Below, one piece after another: positions 10,506 to 22,779 of a stretch of DNA of 64,000 nucleotides (positions are counted from its first letter, which is position 1; each line of letters opens with the position of its first letter). Location of the stretch: the NCBI GenBank assembly GCA_040954595.2, contig CM082598.2:3038001-3102000 (forward strand), written 5' to 3'. The position numbers and the translations under genes were made by a program. The notes beneath the pieces are model-generated. The model was not told the origin of the DNA. It made no database searches and worked only from the letters and a program-made list of their open reading frames with translations. The DNA comes from Balanoglossus misakiensis. Its lineage: Eukaryota; Hemichordata.

Positions 10506-13500
10506 TTATTCCTCTGGGTTTTGTTCTCTGCCAACACAGCACCTGGAGATGAATGGAGGGTATGAATTAATGAATGAATGAGCACACGGTGGAAATTTTG
10601 AAGCTACAGCAAACGAACAATATGTCTGCCTACGGTGCATGCGTGCATCGGTCAGTCAGTCAGTCAGTAAGTCAGTCCGTCTGGCCGACTGTCTCAATGT
10701 CTACTGTCTGTCTGTATGTATGCCTGCCTGCCTGCCTGTCTGTCTGGCTGTTTGTCTCTCTGTCTGTCTGCCTGTCTGCCAGTGTGTTTGTACAATACAC
10801 AAGGGTTTCAAGATTCGGAACTACAACTACTGTGTTTGTCTGTCCAGGCTGCCTTGTATGACATTCTCTCTCAACAACAAACTTGGCCCCGAATGAAACA
10901 ATTCCCTGAAGTCTGTACCTGACAAATGCCCTTCTGCAAGAACGAGAAACTTCCTTCTTCTTGGCAAACTCGAATGACTTCGCCTGACACTTGACGTAGC
11001 GGAAGTCTTCGATTCTGGATCCCACGGCGCGTCCGATGCGACAGCATTTGGTTCTTTCCTCCGGATCATCGTTGTCTTCTGTGTGCGAAAACAAAGGCAG
11101 CTTCATTAAAACTGTACCATTTCCAATGGCGGCGCTGTGCAACCCTGTGTTGTCCACTACACATGCGCAATGACATGCTATGACTTGACAAAATGGCGGT
11201 GGATATATACTTGATATGGTGGTGGGGGGTCAGCAGAGGGCACGAATATGAAATACCCTATTCAATGGCTACTAAGAGATTTAATTTTCATTTCATGTCG
11301 AGCTCATACAATCAGCAAACGGCACCATAGGATATATAGCGACTGACCTGTTGATTCTGAACTCACAAAAGTGTCGAGTATTTCTAGAATTGGCTCTTCC
11401 CATTCTAGTTGGTCCTCATCTGAAGAAATGTATGTTTTAGGTTGGTCATCCAGTTTGGGTTCATCTGGAGTAAAGTCCTGCGAAGAAACAAGATGATTAT
11501 TGTAAGTTTCCAATGGTATCTACCTCTCATAGCTAAAGCTTGATTTTTTCCCGAGGAGAGGTTCTCAGGCAATCCTAAACGGTGTTGTCGTATACACATC
11601 TACACACAGAATCATGCATGCATGCATGTATGTAATATGTATGTGTGTTTACGTGGTGATTGGTTTAGTTCATTGGTAATTAAAACTTACAAATTCGGGA
11701 TCAAGAATCATGTCTTGGAGTCTCTCCCTGAAACATCTATAACGCTCCAAACGATTGTCATCATCTTGCTGGCAGCAGAGTGCAGGTGGGAATCCTGGTC
11801 TCTGTGGCATGCCCATCAAAATTGCAGTTCTTGCAACGGGTGTGTCGCAGAAGTCGTCTACTTTCCTTGGATCAATCTGTCAAGAAAAATATAGTTGAGG
11901 ACAAGTGTTAGTTCAAAGGTCGAAGGTGTAAACTATTAAATGGCCTTGGGGATGGCACTCAAGACGAAACTGGATGAAATAGAGCAGATTGCAGATTGAT
12001 ATCATGACAGTAATATGACGTACTATGCCTTTTCCTGGAGGTCCTGGTCTCCTCTCAGAAGATTCTTCACTGTCACTCGTCTCTCCTCTCTGTCTCATGT
12101 GAGGTCCCCCTCTTGGTCCCTTCTTTCCGTGTCTGCCTTTGCCTGGCCTCTCCCAGCGAGTTTCTTCAGAACTGCTGTCGGATTCGTCACTGTCACTGTC
12201 GTCTCTGGGTCCTCCGTGGTGCCATGGTCTTGGGCGGTGGTCCTCTCTGCCCATCCCGGGACGATTTGGTCTCGGTGGCCGCTGGATTCCGTATTCATCC
12301 TGGTCGTCCACGTCCATGCCGGGAACCTGTGGTCTGGAAACATCATAACGATCACCACGACCCATCCAGGGACCAGAAGGCCTTTGAGGTTTAGGTCCAC
12401 GCTGTCTCATCTCATCTATGCAGCCATATCGGTCGTCTGCCTCCATTGCACAGCAACGTGCCTTGCCCATTGTCCAGAAGGATGGTCTGCTTAGGACATC
12501 ACTGGTCTCCTCAGCATCGGTGTTCTCGGTGACAATCTCGCACATGTTGTCAACTCTCATCTTACGGGATTCTTCAAAGCACGCGCGCGCTTCGTCGTCG
12601 TCCAGGAAACAGCAGGATGTCATCTTCTCCATCAGCTCATTATCTCTGGCCATCTTCCTGTAGAAGAAACCGAGCATGCTCTCGAAATTTCTCATCATCA
12701 TACCAATGGCCAGATTCTCCATGTCGCCTGCAACCTCTTCATCCAGCTCCCTGTCTACCTCATCAATGTCCTCATCGTCGACTATTCTGGCGCAGATTCT
12801 ATCCCTGTGTTCCTCTGAGAATCGGTTTTCTGGGTCGTTCCAGTACCGCATGGGACTTGCAGATGGCTTCATCTGCCTCCGGGTTGGCATCGCTTCGAAA
12901 CACTGGTGGCGCTCGTCGCCTGTCTGTTCACAGCAGCTCTGTCTTGAACCCCGGAACTCTTGCTTCCAAGATGGCAGCTGGGAGACATCTTTCTCTGCCT
13001 CGGCCATCCTTGTGCAAACGATGTCATTCTTCAATTTACGGGACTCCAGCATACATTGGCGGCTTTCTTCGCCCTCCTTCATGCAGCACTGGCGCATAGC
13101 GTTCACCAGCTCTTCGTCTCCTCGAATCATTGGTCTGTCTGGCCTAGGCTCGAAGTCTTCAATTCCACCATAGTTGAGCTCCAATTCAACCTCCTCGTCT
13201 CTGCCTTCGCTGACCATGCGGCAGATAATTTCACGGTGTTTGTCGTTGAAGATGTCCTTAGGGTCCCTCCACATGCGTGGTCTGCCCATTGGATGGTGTC
13301 TGGGTTTGTGTTGCCAGAGGTGGAGACGGCTCATGACGTCAAAGCACTCCATACGTTGATCCTCGGTCTCTGCGCAGCAGGGGTTGTCGCTGGTTACAAT
13401 TTCGTCCTCGTCGTCCTCGTCGACTTCTTCTCCGAAGTGACCAAGTCGGTAAATGTACTCGACTTCTTCGCGGTTGCAGACTTTGTTGAGGTGCTGGTGC

Positions 13501-14938
13501 TCGGCGGCCTTGAAGCAGTCGGTGCGTTCTGGACCAGACATCTCACAGCACTCCTGCAGGTCCTGCCCAACGCTGTAGTCTTCCAAACTGCCATCTTGGA
13601 TCTTCTCACACAGGCGCTCAATGCGGCCATCTTCAACGCGGCCGATGATCATCTCCCCGATGGGACCCATGCGGACCGGGGGCAAGGCCTTCATACGGGA
13701 CATGCGGAAACGGTGGCGTCTCTCCTTCCTGAAGCACTGGTAGCGTTCCTCTCCGGTCTCCGTGCAGCATTTGTCTCTGGGACTGATTCGTGGTATCAGC
13801 TCATTGATGTCTTCATCCTCTGTTGAGTCCTCGTCACTGTCAGCTTCTTCGCCTGAGCAAATTCTGTCAATCTTCTCTTCAACTGCTCTGCGGATGCACT
13901 CACGGCGTTCACTTCGGGGTTCTTGGCAGCATTCACGCAAGATTTCAACGCGTCCAGGTCTCCTGGGGCGTCTGGTCCAGTCGTCTCTTCTTTCACCTTC
14001 TGCGTCGATACGCCTGCAGACTCTGTCCAACCGTCTGTCGTCCATTTTGTCCATCATCTCTTCCTCGGTCTCCTGTTTGCCCCTTGGGAAGAACTGGCGG
14101 CGCTCTTCGTTGTCGAAGCACGTGTCACGGTCATCTCCGACCTCTGAGCAGCAGACATGGTCGTCGTTGGGCGACTCCGCCACGCTGCGCAGGGAGAAGA
14201 ACAGGTTGACATCGGCGCCGAGACAGACACTCTCATAGTGGCTGCGCTTGGCTGTTCTGAAACACTCCTGGCGGTCATCGTTGTACTCCAGGCTGCAACA
14301 CTGCACCAGGTCAGGGTTCTCTCGTTCCAGTTCATCGCTGTCTTGCAGAAGAATGTCAGAACAGATCATGTCCAGACGGATGCCATCTACCTTCAGGAGG
14401 ATGTCAGTGGGGTGTTTTTCAGTCATGAAGCACGAACGGCGTTCCTCGCCTACGAGATGAACAAGAAATATACCATTATCTTCAAGTTGTTAAACAAAAA
14501 GCCCAAACGGATGGATTCAGTGTATATGCCACTTTCATGACTCCTGAGTGACCTTACATCATGGTGATTTGTTGGCTAGACAACATACATCATTCAAATG
14601 TTACATTCAACGTCAACCCTTTTTATAACTGACAGCATAATGAGTTAACGAGTACCTGAAACTCTACAACAGGGATAGACAGTTCTGCGGTGTGGCAAGG
14701 CATAACTCAAAGATGCCTCTTGTCTTTCCTGCGAGCACAACTCGTTGAAAAGAATCATTGTAGGGTCTTCCTCGTCCACATCTATATCCAGGCCAGGAAT
14801 ATCATCGAGATCGCCATCAGCAATGACTCCAGCTGAGCATAAGAGACGAAAACAGAAACTTTCTGAGTCATTTCCAAGACTTCGCTGTTTGGAACTACTT
14901 TGTGATAATAAGATCTTAACGTCATCATCATCATCATC

Positions 14939-15011
<73 letters not shown>

Positions 15012-18000
15012 CAGAGTAGAAGAAACACCTCATTCACTGTCACTCACTTACTCACTGACTCACATCCTCACGCATTCACAATTCAATTCGATCAACATAG
15101 TGAATAAGCGTGACTTACTTATTTCATCCACCAACTCCAACTCTTCATCAGTTAATTCTAACACAGCATCTGTTACAAGATCACGAACGCATAGATTCCT
15201 TGATTAATATTTAATGTAAGTATCCTACCATACCATCTAAACTAGTAAATACTTCTTGTAAAACAATTGAATAATCCACGAAGCAAAGGCAAAATATTAT
15301 TTAATATTTGGTCAACACAGTCATAATTACCGATTTGGCAAATCAGTGTTTATGCTTTTTTCATGTCATATACTCCCTATGTCTCTGCCAAGATGGCATG
15401 TTTCCAACTCCACTGAACTAGGCATAAATAGGTATACTTGTGAGATTTTAATCTTGGTACTTTGTTATTTTGTTTTATTGTTGAAGCATATTTGGTTTTC
15501 TTACCAACAGTTTCCAGTGTTTCAATCTCTTCGTCGGTGAGATCAAGCGTGTCCTCTGAAATACATGACAACATTTGATAGTTCAAGTAAGTCATTACAC
15601 GAATCCGTTTGTTTGGCGAAGTTTCACCTCAAATAAATAATCCGTAGCCAAATTCAAATAAAAAGAAGTAAACAAATTTGAGTTTATCTACACTGCATAG
15701 GGATGTTCTATATCTTTAGCCAGTCCCGTATTAACATTTTGATGCCCGTGTCTACATAACTACCTGTTGGTGGTCTTGTTCCCACTGGGCAAATTGTTTT
15801 TGTGAGAGGGCCCTGGAGGGCTGCTGGTTCTTCCATGAAGTAATATTCCATGTCTGCAGAAACAGCTGTGGCTCTGTTAAAGAGAGAGGGAAAAGTCGAA
15901 AATTGTGATGCGTGCAAAGTATGAACAATGTCTCTGTGTCAAACTCTGTCTCTGCAGGCAAAGTGTTACATAGAAGGCAATATTTAAATCAAAGTTGACA
16001 GTCTCTCTCCGTACTTTGACCTATTTTATTTGGTGAAATGAACATGCGCCGTGAGCTGCTGCGCTTACCTGATTACCACGCAGCCGCACTCGGGAGCCTT
16101 CAGGCGGAAGGATACTTTGGTGTTTTCACTGGAAAATTCATCGTTGACGATGACGTTTGGGCATGACTTTATCTCGCGCGAACGGGAGTTGGTGGCCTTC
16201 AGAACACCGGGGGAGCACAAAGCGTCTCTGTTTTTGACGGTGACGATGTAGTCTGTAAAGGGCTGTCGCTTGTCGTTTGAAACGACACCGACTGCAATGA
16301 AAATACAATGTGTGAAAAGTAGTTCTCTGGTGTGAAATAGTTCCTAGTGCCTCGTCGGTCTGTGAGATTTGAAGTATATACCACACCTTCATACATTGCT
16401 AACTATATAATTGACATGTAAACAATGTTATTACAGAACATAAAATTGTTTTGGTTTGGATTTTTTCTAAACGGAACATTCGCTCAAGAATCGTGATGAA
16501 ATTGGGTTTTCTTGCCTGTGTAGCTTTCGAAGGGCGTGTAGCCATCGTCGAGGTCGAACAAACGGAGCTCGTACAGTGGTTGTAGCGGTTCTTCGTACAG
16601 TTCGTTCAATCCTTGCTGGGAGCCCATGGCAATCAGGTCCAAGGGTAGGTTGTTTGGACACACGTCATACTCGTCTGAGGGAAAAAACATACATAAAAGC
16701 TGTTTGTTTGTTTGTTGATAGAATATGTTAACTGGAATAGACATTTTTGTATATGCACAGGCAGTACAATATTAATCGACAATAAATTGACAACATGATA
16801 TATTTACTGACACTTTCCCACTTAAATATCCTCATCTTCTTATAACTTCAATTTTTTTCTTGATTTTCATTTTTTTGGAATACGCTCTCTTTTATACTGA
16901 ATTAATCCACATTTTGGTATTTTTGAAATATGTGTGTGTGTTTTTAGGCTAGCGGGTTACATGTCAGAATTCCTTCACAGGATGCAGATTCAGCACTTTG
17001 GAGATAATTGAAGTTTGACCCGTTGAAATAGTTTGATTTGAACCACTGCCAAATCCAATTCATAAATCAACAATAACTGACAATACCGGACGCAAAGGTT
17101 CAATTTGCGGTGACTGTTAACGGTTGTATATCTTTCTGATATCTTGAGTCGTATCCGCTGTCTGAACATGTAGGGCAAAGGTCAAACACCGTCGCCAGAA
17201 TAGCAGATTGTTGATCAGGGAGACTTCCATTGTTGTTTTCAGTTAGGGAAGAACCATTTGATTTCTAGGTTGGTGGGGGGGGGGATTTTTATGAGAAATA
17301 AAATTATTGGCAGATGATGCAAAGGAAAAAAGTTGTATGTCAGCAATTTTTTCAGCCACTTTTAAAGCATTTTTTGTTGCCTGTCCAAGTTTTTTCTCTC
17401 AAAGCATTGCAGAAGATAGATTTTTCCTCCGCACCATCTACCAACAATTTTTTTTCTCTCCGAAAATTCCTCCACCCACCCCATACATCAAATGGTTGTC
17501 CCTTTATGCAAAATGTTTACCATCGCACTCCGGTGTCAAGGTCAGTCGACCTAGACCTTGACCATGCGCTGGAATGACAAGAAGGCTGCACTGACATAGT
17601 TGGGAACATTGTCCCTTCCCCAGAAATGAGAAATAACTTTTCACGTTTGCAACTAACGTGAAAACACCTATCTCCACGAAAAAAACACCACGCGAAGTCT
17701 TTTATGTGAACGTCAAACTTTACACAAAACTTGATGACGTCACAACCGAAATTCGTGACGTTGCGCGTTCACGTTCACGTAAAACGTGTACCCGAATCTC
17801 TCGTACTTTTTACTGTAACTGCTCGACGCTTTACCGAAAAAGTATCGTAGCTTCGTGCAACCGCGGTCACTGTACAGTGACTGTGGTGCAACCAAGGGTC
17901 AATATTTTTCAAACAACAGCATCCTATTATGCTCAAGAGTTGCTCTGATTTCTGTGTCAAAGATGCAGAGGATCTTACCTCCGTCAGATTTATCGTCTGC

Positions 18001-20037
18001 TGATAAAACAAGATACTACAGGTCAATGAGATCACTTTGAGATAGGCCTGCATCTATAACCGTTTTGCCCTACTGATACGTTACTTATTACCATTGTGTG
18101 GCAAGCATATCATTAGTTTTATCTGCTTTGTCGACAGGAAACATCCTGCTATTGTCCGCGGCCATGATCAATTGAGGCAATGGAAATGATAAGGCCGTCG
18201 TATAAACATGTGACCCAGTTGTAAACATTTACAAGTTCCGACAACTATACAATACTTTGGGACAGATATATGACACTACTATTCTGAATATGTAAGTTCT
18301 GCCTCTAAACATCTCCGAAATCTCTTCCCCTTTCTTTGTTGGTTAACATGCAGCAATTATTGACAGAATAAAATGCAAACATGGTGAATTAAAGGTCATA
18401 AATATTTGAACAAAGCACACAAGAAATCTTAAAAAAACACCTCAAAATCGGACAAGTTCAAGGTTTTAATGGTCAGATCAAACAAATATTCGCCGTCGGA
18501 CAAATCATCGAGGCAAGAGTATCTAACAGCAAACATGGGGTCAAACTTCCTGCAATTTTTATTCTGGGCAACTAGCCATAAGTGTTTAAACAAATGTTTT
18601 CGTGCATAGGCTGATTCAATTGGTGATTCATCCAATTTGAAGCTTCTTGAAAAGTAAGCTTAGTTAGCTCGCCCGTAAGCGTGCACCCAAGAGACAGAAG
18701 GACGCCATTCTATACGGCTTTGAAACGTTCAGTTCATGCTATGGGTCTACAGGTGATTGAGAAAAATAGGCAATATCCCTGATTTTCAGGTACAGGGTCC
18801 CCGTGCATGGTATGTCACTCACCCATTGAGGGGCGGAGACTAGGTCACATGTCATATGCGCATATAGGCAACTCTTTTCCCCCTTCTGAGTCACTTCTGA
18901 GGTAGCCGTCTTGCAGTTAACAGTGCGCTTCGTGTGCTCCTGATCCAATCTCTTGGCTACCGCTATTTTGCGTTTAATTACGTTCAAATCCATTTCTGTG
19001 CATCACTAGTACGCCTCTGTGAGGCTGGATTGCTAGATTGGTGGGTTTACGGAGCTATTTTCCGGTGCTATTGCTTATTTGGTCCGTCTGAGTCGGGACG
19101 GGTGTTCTGTCGCCCAAGCCCAGCTTTATTTTACAAGTGCGTGTTCTGTCCACGCACAAGTCGAACGCTTCAGTGACAGTCGTCATCGGAAGCTCGTTCG
19201 CGTTACCACACTGCAGATTTCTGTGGGAATTTCCCCAGAGTGCTTTATGAGGAGTTGAACCTCTGAAGTATTCGCAGTGTTTCCCGAGATTTCGTGACAA
19301 TATTATATAAGTTGTACTTATAGGAGCATAGGATCTGGTTCAAAACTCAGCTTGACGTGAAACTCTGATGTGATTTGGTTTGTTTTGTGTTCATATCGAC
19401 GTTCAAGGAAAGGTTCTGTCTTATCAATCGGAATCACCACAAACGTCAGCACACGATTACAGCTACTGTTGTTATTTCAGATTAACAGGATTACAGAGGG
19501 CGAATGATTATTGTTATGTAGCGAGTTGATCGAATCTATTTAACAACAATGAGAGAAAAACACCAGGTGTTTCAGACGCCAATGAATCTGTGCGCGCAGT
19601 AAAAACGTAAGAGCAAAATAAAATTGAAAAACACCGGGGCAATCTGGCGATTTTGAGTATTGAGAGTAAGTCAGATGGAAAGCACGAAAGGGTGTTTCGT
19701 AGACAACTGCAGTGCTGTAAATTTTGGTATTAAATATGATCCCACATGGACGTACGACAGAATCTGAACATTCGACAAATTGTTCGCCAAGGGTACGTCC
19801 ATGCACAGGTGTCTGTAAATGCGAAACGGCTTCAGCTGTAGTATACTAATATGTAAAATATATAACATAGTAGATTACGTTCGGCATCTGCAGGCTCCTT
19901 TGCGTCCACGGATCATTGCAGAGCGTCAAATTATACATGGATTGCGACTCTCTGTGAAATGCTATGCAGTCCTCAAGGATCAACTTACCTTGGGCAAAAG
20001 CCCCGATCACAGCGAGGGTGAGGAGAAGCAGGCGCAT
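10506..20037 (-). CDS. secreted Reeler - 12x CC-repeat (ECM1/albumin-like) - ANATO matrix protein
   Basis: Twelve exons join in phase into 1,252 residues: 20037-19989, 16674-16516, 16291-16069, 15873-15764, 15555-15505, 15169-15119, 14832-14656, 14449-12024, 11876-11691, 11477-11348, 11078-10919, 10542-10506. The start gives a clean signal peptide, MRLLLLTLAVIGAFAQ. Residues about 17-175 form a Reeler domain, ending in the family pattern F-x-L-x-AP-x-x-GCV-x-x-x-ATA and, later, PLTKTIC. Acidic linkers follow, including two 51-nt exons. Twelve repeats of CC-x(6-10)-E/D-R-x-x-CF type lie between about residues 270 and 1133, the same spacing as in ECM1 and serum albumin. The eleventh repeat is followed by a Pro/Gly-rich tail with an RGD (12351-12359) and Ser-Asp/Glu runs. 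Residues 1199-1243 form a six-cysteine anaphylatoxin-like domain (CC, C1218, C1235, F-x-x-CC). Exon 2 uses a GC donor. It is most likely an extracellular matrix or body-fluid protein. I know no family with this full architecture; function is inferred from domains. Confidence 0.85.
10650..10785. repeat. degenerate (CAGT)n / (CTGC)n / (CTGT)n tract
   Basis: Simple tetranucleotide runs within the last intron of the minus-strand gene. Several open frames over it on both strands are repeat artefacts. Confidence 0.85.
14920..15011. repeat. (TCA)n then (CAA)n microsatellite
   Basis: Trinucleotide array within the intron between exons 7 and 6 of the minus-strand gene. The poly-Thr and poly-Val open frames here are repeat translations. 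Confidence 0.95.
17242..17497. mobile_element. possible small MITE in intron 1 of the Reeler gene
   Basis: AACCATTTGAT near the left end and its complement ATCAAATGGTT near the right end are each followed inward by G-rich or C-rich tracts. The termini are short (about 11 bp), so this is tentative. Confidence 0.35.
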
Positions 20038-20111
20038 TTTGCTTCACTCCAGCGGTATACGGTACTACTGCAGCGAAGGGTTGGTGACTGGTCCTGGGTT
20101 GGAGGCGCAGA

Positions 20112-20121
20112 TTTATATATA
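20112..20121 (-). promoter_or_regulatory. TATA box of the Reeler/ANATO gene
   Basis: TATATATAAA on the minus strand, about 75-85 bp upstream of the start codon at 20037. The distance leaves room for transcription start about 30 bp downstream and a short 5' UTR. Confidence 0.6.
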
Positions 20122-20139
20122 CATGTACCCTTGATAAGG

Positions 20140-22460
20140 GATCGGTCAGGTGATCTGAGCTGCGGCCAGTGTTTAGAGATTAGAGATAAGGGAAGCTGTT
20201 CCATCATTGGAATGTCAATAAAGATTATTTGTGTGGCTAGGCGCACGGGACGGCCTCGGTTGCGGTAGAGTCACCAAACTGAACAGGACAAGAGCGTTGG
20301 GTTTTTGGAATCAAGCAATTATTGTTTTCATTAGGTTTGGGAGAAGTTTGGATTACTCAAGTAATTGGGTGCATATATACATTTATCAGTTTAATTAAAC
20401 AGCGATGCCAAGACGTTTGTATATGTCTTGAATGTTTCAAAGCTGGCTACCTATACCGTCATCTCAAATGTACATTTGTGTGGGGAAAGTAGTTATGCAA
20501 TTTGGGATGTGTGTGACGGCAGGTTCTGAGAAAAATGATGGCCAAATATCAGAAGATGATCTGATTATGCAGTCTTTCATTTGATAGGTTATCTGTGTCG
20601 GTGTGTTAGATCTGTTGCATCCTTTTGAGGTCTCCGCGCCCTAAGATTTCACAGTGGCGGATCTGTGCAATTTGTGTTTGAAGTCACTTCCCCCCAGTTT
20701 TTGACGGAAGACGAGAGTATGCAGTGTGACACATGAATGTGATTGTTATACATCTGGAACCGAGAACGATAGAATTTTGCGTGAGCAAAAAACGCCGTAG
20801 ATATGTCGACAGTTTAAAGGCGGCCAGCTAGCACTTTCACAGATGGTTACGCTGGATTTTCTGTGTGAGTCGGTGTTTTAGATCCATTGCATCTTACTGC
20901 GATAAGGTATACGTATACCAAGGAGATATGAAGGGAAAATATAATGTGATTAAGTAAGTTTAATTAAAACAGCGGCGCTTTTAATTTTGATAGAGAAGTA
21001 TGGACAAAACAAGTTATGTGGACAGCATTGTGACGTTAAAGGGAATTGAATGATGCATTAAAAATCTCAAAATCGGAAGTGGAAGTGGTGATTCCGACGA
21101 TTTTGTTTCTTCCTGGCCTTATGATGACTCGAGTTTATGTTCGTAATCTTTCAGTCAGTGACGTTTGTTTCTGTAAATTGTAAACAGGAGCGAGCTCCAC
21201 CTGGGCTACTAGTGACGTCACTGCCATTTCGTGACGTAACATACATATGTGTAGATGTAATGCTTTGATCAAAGTCATGGTTTTTACCGTCCACCGTCCG
21301 GTACGCAGGTCACGTGTCTGGCATGTCGTGACGTGGACAAAGTAAAAAATGTGACAAAGTAACCAAATGTTCCTCTCGTGTGCGGGCGCTCTTGCGTACC
21401 AATGACGCTAAACACTTTTAATACTTCGGTACGACAGAATCAATGTAGGGTATAGGTAGGGTACGGTACGGCGACTTCTTTTTACTTCGCAGAACGGCAT
21501 TGTTATTCTGTCGCCTCAGAATACCGTACCGCGAAGTATGTACATTGTCTCGGTCTAAAGCTCAAACTGAAAGGAAGAAAGAAGGGCAGGGTCATAACCG
21601 CTTTGATGAAGTACGTTGGCCTTATGTTTCTTTACAATTACATGTATGTCCAAGTGTATCGACGAGGTTGAAAGGATACCGGGCGAAGATATTGTCAGGT
21701 CAAGAAGCAGGCGAAGACATTTTTCTATGGCGACCACCGGAGGATTTATGATAGCCCTACTGTGGTTAGGCACAATGTTTTAATCAGTGAATGTTGCTGC
21801 AGTATTAGTTCATTTAAATAAAAAATCAACCCAATTTAATCTCTAATATCAAAAGTTGCTACTCTCGTACACAAACGACCCACCCCTGCCGCATATGGTA
21901 TCGTCCAAGCTGTCACGTACCAGTCCAAACTTGTGCCATCGATAGAACACTTTCTCAGGGTCCTAGCGAGAGAGGAGAAGTTTGTGGAATTTCGGCAGAA
22001 ATTCTGAAAAGCATCCAGGTAAGGATAAATCGTTTTTGTAAATCAGATGATTTGATCGAATAATCGAAAATTTGGTACACATGGGTGAAAAGTTTTCACC
22101 AACGCATTTCTTTCTGTCGTTGCAGTTTATCTTGGAAGTGAAAGTTACATTTAACTTCGACATATCGATGATGACCTGTTTAGAATAGCGTCAGCAAAAC
22201 GTTGGCAAATGCCACAAACTCTTCCACGACACTGAACATCGAGACAAGATACAGAGATTCTTAAAAAGGGCGTAACAATAGTAATTTTCCGAACTGAACG
22301 AGACCCTTTTGAGATCGGGTGTGGCAAGGCCGGGATGACATTCTCGTGTAGCCTAGGACTAGGCTAATTCTCGTGTGACACGGAACAAATAACGGCACAA
22401 AAGTTACTATAGCTATTCTAATTGTACACAAACTTCTAATAGTTGGCAGGCAACACACAC
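20140..22460. other. intergenic, no gene seen
   Basis: No coding segment is supported. There is a weak inverted similarity around GGTACGGTACGGCG (near 21460) and CCGTACCGCGAAG (near 21525), and scattered CpG-containing patches. Otherwise featureless. Confidence 0.45.
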
Positions 22461-22682
22461 CTTCCATCCCGCTTGTAGACACGAGAATAAAAAAAAACCT
22501 CGCCAATTAAAATGAATATCTCTACCATTTATTCGTTTTGGGCGAGTTTTTACTCTCATATGATACAAGCAGGACGGAAGTTGATTGAACCATAACGTTT
22601 ATTCACTACGTATACACATGTCTTGCATCAAACATAATTAATGGAAAAGGGGGCAGCGAGAGAGAGACTCTGTCCCTTTAAA
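22461..22682 (-). mobile_element. foldback repeat family, copy 1
   Basis: A terminal hairpin at 22461-22580 (CTTCCATCCCGCTTGTAGAC and its near complement) sits beside a conserved head that reads AAAGGGACAGAGTCTCTCTC on the minus strand, ending at 22682. The same head-plus-hairpin order occurs at 28295-28530. A partial copy is at 35961-36070. The family is unclassified: no target duplication was identified. Confidence 0.7.
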
Positions 22683-22779
22683 CAATCGAGACTGTCCCTT
22701 TAAACAATCGATTATTTTTCTTTTGACGCGCACACAGCGGAAGCATTGTTGGCCTGTAGCCTTGGATTTGACAGACAAG

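Noticed and set aside
10574-11157. Cys/Val/Leu-rich plus-strand frames and the long Arg/Gln/Thr tail of the minus-strand frame
   Set aside because: Both read through a tetranucleotide tract; the true minus-strand exon ends at the donor at 10918-10917.
12015-14540. Many plus-strand frames of 60-290 codons
   Set aside because: Antisense shadows of the large CC-repeat exon, which is confirmed by its cysteine periodicity and splice joins.
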